This document shows, in pieces, positions 57,601 to 64,000 of a DNA stretch of 64,000 nt. The notes beneath the pieces were generated by a model. It saw nothing but the letters and a program-made list of their open reading frames with translations. It had not been told where the DNA came from and ran no database searches. Every line of letters begins with the position of its first letter. The first letter of the stretch is position 1. The stretch is from Ceratodon purpureus. Lineage: Eukaryota; Streptophyta; Bryopsida; Pseudoditrichales; Ditrichaceae. The DNA lies in the NCBI GenBank assembly GCA_014871385.1, contig CM026424.1, forward strand, positions 8,489,768 to 8,553,767, in the 5' to 3' direction. Position numbers and translations under genes: made by a program.

Positions 57601-57758
57601 CCGCAACCCCTCCGCCGCGTAGAAGATGTGGTTTCACCCCGGGGTGAAACCTATGCGGGTGATTTTTTTTTTCTAAGTCACAGGACGTCCCCTGGCGCTG
57701 GCGGACGTCCGCGGACGTCCCCACGTCCCGAGCGTCCCGGACGACCGTGACAACCCTG

Positions 57759-57766
57759 GAAACAAA
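57759..57766. repeat. Target-site duplication of the giant hAT, right copy
   Basis: GAAACAAA directly after the ACAACCCTG end, identical to 41030-41037. Confidence 0.95.
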
Positions 57767-57874
57767 TGTGTGGTGCAGGGAAGTTCAGAAAGGGAACAGT
57801 CTTAGCGTATTAAACTAAAGAGTGCAGAGTATCATATGTGATTTTTAAAACTAGTGGCGCCGCTGATATAGGCT

Positions 57875-58972
57875 CTAATCAGTCGGCTGCCCGCCGATGA
57901 TGGAACTACCAGGGGCCTCCGGAGGACAAGGTAAATTCACAAACCAAGATCCAGGATCACCCGGGACGTCAAACCCGCATGCATGAGAAGGAATAACCTC
58001 CCTATACTTTTGGTATTCGCGAGATCCTGGAAAAAGACGTGGCTTCCCCACGCTAGAATTCTTCCTACAATACTCCCGGACATCCAATCCAGACTGCTTA
58101 AGTCCTGCAAGGAATGGTGTAACTACCCTAGTTAAATAGGGATTGGGGGTGGGTTGAGGTTCTTTGCACTCTGCAGAGTCCCAGAAAAAAGAATTAGGAT
58201 GGACAGCGCTAAATGGATGATTAAGTACATTCCTACAAGGCCGGTCGTCTACCAGTAGGGTATTCTGGACAGTGGCACCTGATCGAGCCAGTAGCCTAGT
58301 GTCGCAGAAAAGTCTATCCAGACGCTTCAACAAGTACTCCCGTTTCCCATTCGGACTATTCCTTGTTGAGATATCACACCAGAATCCTGGAAGGCGTCTG
58401 TAATTGCTCCTGAGCAAAGGATGAATGGCTAACAGCTTCTGGAAGTGACGATCGAGATTCTTTTCAGAAACCGTGGACCAAAAGACTACCTCGAAATTCG
58501 CCGTGCAGAACTCTAGAAATGAAAGAAGTCCTGGTCTAGCCCGGATATGAATTTTTGTCTTCTGGTCATCACCGATATACCCGTGGTGCTCCGCGATGAG
58601 CAATCCCTTAATGTCAAGGACAAGGTAGTATCGTTGGAGAGGTACCTCAATATTACGCGCAATAATATCAGTGCTGACACTGACGGAATCATCGCGCGAG
58701 GAACCGGTGCGCGGGATCGCGACGTTGGTCTCGACGAACGAGGTGGAAGCCATCGCACACCGGCCAGAGCTATGTGCAGCAGACAGCGTCGGCGGCCCGC
58801 CGACTGGATAGTCGTACTCGTCCTCCCCATCACTTTCATTCTCGGCTTCCGCTCCCGGAGACTCTTCGACGTGAGCATCACCATCAGGAGATGTTGGGTA
58901 CTCCTCTAAGAGCATACTAAGAAGGGAAGGTCCCTGGTGCACTTCAATTTCAGCGTCATCCTCCAGTGACTC
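57875..58972 (-). CDS. Unit 3 HAD gene 2: FCP1/NIF-like phosphatase domain with an acidic N-terminus
   Basis: The exon starts after TTTTTCAG at 58973 and ends at a stop at 57875; at least one upstream exon is expected. An acidic, disordered N-terminal segment of about 100 residues precedes a HAD fold: YYLVLDIKGLLI, RARPGLLSFLEF, VVFWSTVSEKN, then TLLVDDRPCRNVLNHPFSAVHP. The order and spacing fit the plant FCP1/NIF-domain family whose motif I is LDLNGLL and whose motif III is LLLDDSPYK. The second motif I residue is Lys here, so activity may be altered. The unit 3 word GTCGGC-N5-GCCGAC is part of the coding sequence twice (GGPPT, and GGQPT at the C-terminus). Neighbour and paralogue of the gene at 59230. 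Confidence 0.7.
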   Translation of the reverse strand, partial: ESLEDDAEIEVHQGPSLLSMLLEEYPTSPDGDAHVEESPGAEAENESDGEDEYDYPVGGPPTLSAAHSSGRCAMASTSFVETNVAIPRTGSSRDDSVSVSTDIIARNIEVPLQRYYLVLDIKGLLIAEHHGYIGDDQKTKIHIRARPGLLSFLEFCTANFEVVFWSTVSEKNLDRHFQKLLAIHPLLRSNYRRLPGFWCDISTRNSPNGKREYLLKRLDRLFCDTRLLARSGATVQNTLLVDDRPCRNVLNHPFSAVHPNSFFWDSAECKEPQPTPNPYLTRVVTPFLAGLKQSGLDVREYCRKNSSVGKPRLFPGSREYQKYREVIPSHACGFDVPGDPGSWFVNLPCPPEAPGSSIIGGQPTD

Positions 58973-59229
58973 CTGAAAAATGAAGGACAAATTCCAAGAA
59001 AACATGGGTGATCAATCGCATGCTCACAATTCATACTTGCTCTAGTGTACAAATGGAGACACAATAAGATATCCACGACAGAATACACAGTCTCGACACT
59101 GAGTTCCGTTCTCATATATTTAAAAGGAGGAAAACTTTATTTACTGAAAAAGTCTAAATACATGAAGATCCCATCGGCGGGCAGCCGACTGAATCATGTG
59201 CATGCTCTCTAAAACAGTTTCTACATCTA

Positions 59230-60030
59230 CTATGTTCTCTTTCGTTTAAGGCAATCAATGTGTGGAGAGAAGAGACTATAAGCTTCATCCCCCGGAAACA
59301 GACGACGCTGACCGAATTCGGAGTGTTTCTGGCAGTACTCGGGCACGGGGAGTTTGGATTCTTTCAAACTGGTAAGCCAAGGAATCAATTCTCCAAGCAG
59401 ATAATTCCTCTTATTTTCCGACTCCTTCGACTCGAAGGTATATGGTGTAGGATGCACAGCGTTCCAAGGAGTGTTTGCGACATTCTTATAAGGGGAATCA
59501 TCAACCAAGAGAGTGTTAATTGAAGACGCCCCCGTCCCCTTCAGCCCGTCATTGAGGTCAAAGAGGGTCTGGAGTCTCTTCAAATAAAACTCCCTACTAG
59601 CCTTATGTACGCAAGTCTCGCAGAAACTCTGGTCAAACTTGTAGCGCACTTCGGCATCTAGACGAGGACAGCGCTGCTGCAACGCTGTCCACAGAATCTG
59701 GAACCTCTTTTCCTGAACGCAGCTCCAGAAGACCACCTCGAAATTGTCCAGGCAGAACTCTAGGAACTTCTCTAAACCCGGTCTAAGTTTAGTATTCCAC
59801 CTAGTGCCCTGCTTTGTCTGGACTAATAGCAGGCCGTTAATATCCAGAACCAGAAAGTACTTCAGCACTGGATCGTGTACCTGAGTACCAGCCTGTTCCG
59901 GGGCTATGTGAAGTAAATTCAGAGGTGGAGGTCCCTGCTCCAGAACTGCACTGGGTCTATCTTCGTGAAGTTTTCCATGGACTTCCTTGTCCGCGGACTC
60001 TGGAGTGACAGAAAACGAAGCAGAGGACAA
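59230..60030 (-). CDS. Unit 3 HAD gene 1: FCP1/NIF-like phosphatase domain
   Basis: The best preserved of three paralogues. Motif I is FLVLDINGLLL; then RPGLEKFLEF, VVFWSCVQEKR, KFDQSFCETC, and TLLVDDSPYKNVANTPWNAVHP. These match in order the plant FCP1/NIF-domain proteins (HAD phosphatase superfamily), so the ancestor may have been a captured host gene. The open frame has an ATG at 60030, but an in-frame acceptor CTCCAG near 60000 with the unit 3 word about 50 nt upstream suggests that the exon starts at 59999 and that an earlier exon is missing from this model. The 3' flank has an AATAAA-like signal near 59140 and another copy of the word at 59173. Confidence 0.72.
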   Translation of the reverse strand: MSSASFSVTPESADKEVHGKLHEDRPSAVLEQGPPPLNLLHIAPEQAGTQVHDPVLKYFLVLDINGLLLVQTKQGTRWNTKLRPGLEKFLEFCLDNFEVVFWSCVQEKRFQILWTALQQRCPRLDAEVRYKFDQSFCETCVHKASREFYLKRLQTLFDLNDGLKGTGASSINTLLVDDSPYKNVANTPWNAVHPTPYTFESKESENKRNYLLGELIPWLTSLKESKLPVPEYCQKHSEFGQRRLFPGDEAYSLFSPHIDCLKRKRT

Positions 60031-60231
60031 ACGTGACGGTTAGGATGACGGTCGGCGGACAGCCGACTTGCAAGCAACATTATTTGGAAAAAGGGAAAGC
60101 GTACAACTTGGCATTTACCGAAAATTTATTCATATTTGGCAGTACAAACATCTAACACAATCCTAGCGCCCGATCACTACACTAAATTATCAATGCAGGC
60201 ATTTAAAAGATGGACTGGGCCACCGCCTGAT

Positions 60232-63200
60232 TCACTGACCTCCACCTTTGTGCTTCTTCGGCCTAGGCTCCCGTTTGGATGCCCGCACAGGTGACAGAAC
60301 GTCCTCTGGAGCGTCCACATTCGTGGGACTCATGAGCAGATCCCCAGATGTGCCCTTCTTGGAGGAAGTCTTCTTCGAAGCAGCCTTCCGTTTGCCCTTC
60401 CCAGAGGACTCCTCCCCTTCCTGAACCCCTGAGGAATCACGGGATAAGTTACCTACAAGAGAGGAATCCTGCGCAGTACCATCGGTCTTACTTCTCTTCA
60501 TTGATCGTGTATACACCAAAGGGTTCTCATCCGGGCCAATCATCCGAGTTGCGCCCTTCACACCTTGAGTGACGAATGCGATTGACTTCCCTGTCAACTT
60601 GGTCTTCGCAGAGGGGTTAGATGAGGTTTGCTCGTCTGCCGTCGGCTGCCCGCCGACGGCAACAGGAGGAACATGCCCTTCAATGCTCACTGCAGGCTCC
60701 TGGGTTGGCTTCTGGACACGGAGAACCACTTCATCGTCAGGCCTCGATGCTAGAGGAACCTGCATCTTCTTTGGACGCCCCGCCTGGTCTAAATCACGTT
60801 CTGGCTCGGCGGGAGGAGTCTCCTGCTCTTGAAATGTAGGAGAAATAATACCGAAGCTGAGGGAGTCAGTTCCGGTCTCCCGTAGAACTTGCGACAGCGG
60901 TGGGTTCACGTAGCGAGGATTCGATTCTTCCAGTGGTAATACGTCGGGTTCTGGTTCATAGTCTAAGTCCTCCGTGTCTCGCTCCTCTACCTCTGCATCT
61001 CCAGTTGGAATGCGAGCCTCAGCTTGGTTGTCCTCGTTTCTTGGCTGTTCCTCAGCATCTCCAGCTTCATCTTCAACGTCTGGGTCAGGTACATCTGGTG
61101 GCTCCTCGTCGACATCGTCGTCGGAGTCCAGATAACTCTGTGAGCGAACCCCCGCAGTCTTCTCCGAACCCATACATCCACCCTTCCCGACCAAATGGGC
61201 CTCCTCCGCATTCACACCCAAGTCGGCAGCCGTGAGAGAGCCAGTCCTGCCTCTAGCAGAGGCGGGGACAGACGGCCCGGCCCCAGACTGCGTGGTCTGA
61301 ACTGGAGCTTGGACGGGCACGTTATAAACGCCCGGAATGAACGTCATATTCCGAACCCGACAGTGCGCTTCGTATCTCTCTTCCTCGGTACGCACGATCT
61401 CAATTACAGTCAAATGGTTTTTCTGCAGCAGAACAAGACGAAACGGATAACGAAATCTTCTACCCAAGAAACACGAAGGATTCAATCAGCGTCGGCTGCC
61501 CGCCGACGATCGGTGAGCAAACAGCGAAGGCACCAGAAGAGACTGCAGTAACTTACCAGAGGGAGGGCCGTGACGTTCCCCCCTCCCCAACAATTGATCA
61601 CCCGAACGTCCTCAATCTGCATCGCTTTCTCCAGAAGAGATTGGAGGAAAGAGTAACTAGCGTGGCAGTGTCCATTTGACCAATCCTCCCCAAGATGATC
61701 TTCTCCTTCGTCCACATAGGGAGGAAGCGGACGTTTCAAACCAGTGAAGTCCGAGAAGGTATTCCATGCATCCCCGGGCGTTGTTCTTGGATACATAACG
61801 GACACATGAACCTTGGGTCTAGAGTCAATGAGAGAACTCCTTTGAAACCCGGCGGAACTATCAGGGAAGTATTGCATAGTATGAACCGTCCACGAATTAC
61901 TCGTCAGCCTTGACACGCCTTGAAGAGTGTGATTACACTCAGCATCGAGTAGCCACAAGGATGGGGTGACAAGCTTATTCACCTTAATTGTATCTACCTC
62001 CCCATCCAGAATGACCTCCTCCTCCACCTCACGGTGAATCCTCTCAGCGACAGTTATAACGTGTTGTTGTCGCATGTTAGGCATCTCCTTTCCCGCTGGA
62101 TCGTAGCCAAAGACCACGAACATCTCATACTGCGCCTTGTTGAAGGAGAATGCTCCGCAAACGTCAAGAGCTGTGCACACTTCACCCAGGTCCTGTGCAA
62201 TCCGGGCATCGAACTGAACAGACGACTGCGAAGACTGGTCCACATCCGACTTCCAGTACTTTTGCACAATGTCTTTGAAGAATTCTGGTGTTGGCCCGTG
62301 CGACGGCGTGAGCGGATGATTCCGTCCCTTAAGCCACTCCTTCCCCTCAGGACTATCTTCCAAGTCAGCCCGAATATTACTAATCATTGTATCATTGAAC
62401 CCCTTCTCGACTTCAAGGGAATTCCAGTCATCCATGCTCCACTCAATATGCTTCCCAGTCCCTGGTTTCTTCAGTGCAAAGCCCCTGTAAATACACATGA
62501 GCTCGTTTCGGACAACATACTCGTATTTCACATGCTTACACCAATTCTCCAATGATGATCCATCCCGTTGAACCACCTCTTTCCCAGTGACCTTGACGTA
62601 CACTTTAAGGTCCAGAATTTCCTTGGCCAGCCTCTTGCATTCGTGGTCCCGAAGACCGATCACGTACTGCATGTCGTTGAGTGTTATGTCCCGGCGGGCT
62701 GGCTTTGGGGGAAATCCTGGTTTCAAACCGTCCTCCCCGATGATCCTCCCCTCCTCCCAGGCGTCGAACACCAGTTGCCACTCGTTGTATGTTTCGTCAG
62801 AGACGAAGACTAAGGGCAGCTTGAAGGTTTGGGACGTAGGGGACTTTCCGAGAATCGGACCGAGGTACTCCTTGCAGAACTCCTGCAAGGAAGAAGAAAA
62901 CGACATTGATAAATAAATCCCACTTCTACAATACGGAGAACCACTTGAGCGTCGGCGGGCCGCCGACGACCTTCAACTACATGTAAACAACAGGAAAAGA
63001 GGAAGATATGAATTACCTTCCATGCGCTGAAGTCATCTTTCTTGTCGATCCTCCCCCGCTCGATCCATTTGGCGCGCATCTTCGCCAGCTGGGACCTGAA
63101 ACTTACTTCGGCGACTTTATCCTTCACCTCGATGTTTAATGCGTTAGAGACCTTAATGAGGGTATCCTTGTTATCAACATATACAGGAATGATATCGTGG

Positions 63201-63658
63201 TTAAGGTAATACTGCCGCATAGGAGAGTCCAGTGGTTCCTTCTCTCCCAGTTCTCCACAAGCCTCAAACGTCTGCTGGCCCCCAATTATGTACCAATGAA
63301 TGAGCTCATCTTCATACCAAGGTACCAGCTTAGATGTGCCGTCATCCAGTGTAAGTGAATAGTTGACATTTAGGGCTGGCAATGGTCGAAGAAGTCTTTC
63401 CAAGCCTTTAAGCTTAATCTCGCCTGTCACTGGATCCTTTACTCTGGGGTCACCACTCATAGGAAGGCAGTACAGCTCGGGCTTCTTCCGGATTGCTCCA
63501 AGTCCTTTGTAGAAAAGACTTATCTGATCCTGCCTCTTCCTGAATATCGCTCTGTACTTAAATTCGTCGGGAGCTATGTGTATCCTGTTATATGGAATCT
63601 GACAAGGAAGGGCACGTTGCCCGTTGGGGAAGCAGTGCCCAAGTCCCTCCTCCAACGT
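60232..63658 (-). CDS. Unit 3: three-exon gene, possible ParB/sulfiredoxin-like N-terminus
   Basis: Exons on the minus strand: 63658-63017, 62882-61557 and about 61459-60232; the first junction is in phase, the second acceptor is uncertain by a base or two. An acceptor-like CCCACAG before 63658 implies further exons to the right. The first exon has IPYNRIHIAPDEFKYR and HWYIIGGQQTFEACGELG, reminiscent of the ParB/Srx fold (a GGxH/Q...A box after a strand); this call is tentative. The second exon is globular with many Trp and Cys residues and is not recognised. The third is long, acidic and disordered with a Lys-rich end (KRKAASKKTSSKK), like a nuclear protein. Copies of the unit 3 word lie in both introns and in exon 3. 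Confidence 0.55.
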
Positions 63659-64000
63659 CTGTGGGATCCGAAAAACTCAGAATAACCCGGAAGAGCCCCA
63701 TCCGGCGTAAGTATTCCATTACTTTTTCATTTTTTTTGGTTAATTAGGTAAAACTAGCTAGACACTAGCAGTATTAGGAGTTAACACAAACCGGATACTC
63801 CAGAAACGTTAAAACAGTTAACGCAGGAAGTATTCTCGGAACCTGGATTCCGAAACTCGGAAGATAAAACACGGAACGGGTGGACGATCCGAGTACTGAC
63901 CGTTACTGTAACCGCGTCAAGGATCCGAAGCGACGCGGAAGTCATCATGACCCGGATAGGCGTTTAACCCGGTACGTTGGCGGCTGCAATTACGGGCCGC
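63659..64000. other. Right window edge, intron or upstream DNA of the last unit 3 gene
   Basis: No frame is supported. ATCCG, CCGGA and ACCCGG words recur (near 63668, 63690, 63813, 63900, 63922 and 63953). They may be regulatory or terminal repeats of unit 3, but the end of the unit is not visible. Confidence 0.35.

Larger units (their letters stand above)
41038..57758. mobile_element. Unit 1: complete 16,721-bp hAT transposon with four genes
   Basis: It starts CAGGGTTGT and ends ACAACCCTG, perfect 9-bp inverted ends, flanked by the exact 8-bp duplication GAAACAAA: the signature of hAT insertion. Both ends carry clustered subterminal GGACGTCC-type words (41050-41125 and 57685-57745), plausible transposase sites. 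Inside are genes at 42230-43705 (+), 46218-44821 (-), 50209-53391 (+) and 56936-53856 (-). The last is a hAT transposase, so the element appears autonomous. All four genes are intronless and mostly open, which implies recent activity. Most hAT elements are a few kilobases and encode one protein; this one is far larger. It sits in unit 3, between two HAD genes. Confidence 0.96.
39630..62967. repeat. Eleven copies of the palindromic word GTCGGC-N5-GCCGAC
   Basis: Each copy is 17 bp: 6-bp arms around a 5-bp spacer, usually GGGCA, TGCCC, GACCC or GGNCC. Four copies lie upstream of acceptors (40919, 60051, 61491, 62951), about 30-115 nt away. Two lie in 3' flanks (40076, 59173). Three are in coding DNA (57882, 58788, 60641) and encode GGQPT or GGPPT. 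The two leftmost are downstream of the last gene. The interval 41038-57758 has none. Confidence 0.9.
39590..64000. mobile_element. Unit 3: multi-gene mobile unit marked by GTCGGC-N5-GCCGAC (left end approximate, right end outside the window)
   Basis: All its genes lie on the minus strand: a ParB-like gene (63658-60232) and three HAD genes (about 59999-59230, 58972-57875, 40836-40159). Eleven copies of GTCGGC-N5-GCCGAC or close variants occur at 39630, 39855, 40076, 40919, 57882, 58788, 59173, 60051, 60641, 61491 and 62951, and none was noticed elsewhere. The 16.7-kb hAT (41038-57758) interrupts it. A small inverted repeat AATTCTGGAC...GTCCAGAATT lies close to the presumed left end near 39.57-39.61 kb. 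That it is a transposon is inferred from gene clustering, the shared word and its likeness to units 1 and 2. No terminal repeat pair was found. Confidence 0.5.

Noticed and set aside
27969-64000. Integrated giant virus as the source of the gene clusters
   Set aside because: No capsid, packaging ATPase, viral polymerase or helicase genes are seen, and transposon ends with a target duplication explain unit 1 fully.

Overview
Organism. The window is nuclear DNA of a land plant: spliceosomal introns, a type II metacaspase, a TIR-NB-LRR resistance gene, a trihelix DNA-binding gene, AT-rich intergenic DNA and many transposons. The TIR-NB-LRR type and the RNase H-bearing LINE suggest a non-seed plant, perhaps a bryophyte. 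That placement is an inference and is weak.

Layout 1-27.8 kb. This is ordinary AT-rich plant DNA: the 3' end of a LINE with RNase H and a restriction-like nuclease (1-1903), a tRNA-derived SINE-like copy, a CACTA-type MITE, a 1.35-kb non-autonomous CACTA element (6087-7432), a metacaspase gene on the minus strand (9055-11667), a 1.18-kb non-autonomous hAT element with an exact 8-bp target duplication (12556-13737), tandem and dispersed repeats, and three members of a TTAA-flanked MITE family. A six-exon TIR-NB-LRR gene (18050-22799, 1199 codons) begins with a ZZ-like zinc-finger exon.

Layout 27.8-64 kb. Here lie three large multi-gene mobile units. Unit 2 (about 27969-38758) has matching inverted ends, splits a trihelix gene, and carries three genes: an unknown protein, a RING protein and a DDE-transposase-like protein. 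It is peppered with the near-palindrome TGCTGNCAGCA, which repeatedly sits at 3' splice sites. Unit 3 (about 39.6 kb to beyond the right edge) carries three FCP1/NIF-like HAD genes and a possible ParB-like gene. It is marked by eleven copies of GTCGGC-N5-GCCGAC. Inside unit 3, between two of its HAD genes, lies unit 1: a complete 16,721-bp hAT transposon (41038-57758) with CAGGGTTGT ends and an exact 8-bp duplication GAAACAAA.

Unit 1. It holds four intronless genes: a kinase-like protein, a protein with a domain shared with the third gene, a 1060-aa RING protein, and a 1026-aa hAT transposase with a long acidic/basic tail. They form two convergent pairs. Each is preceded by a GC-rich array built on GGACGGCC and then a TATA box; three of the four TATA boxes sit in the centre of a palindrome.

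The main result is that three unrelated giant elements share one plan: several cargo genes plus a short, family-specific palindromic word scattered through their regulatory DNA, introns or exons. I infer that the words are binding sites for element-encoded proteins, for example for transposition or for escape from silencing.
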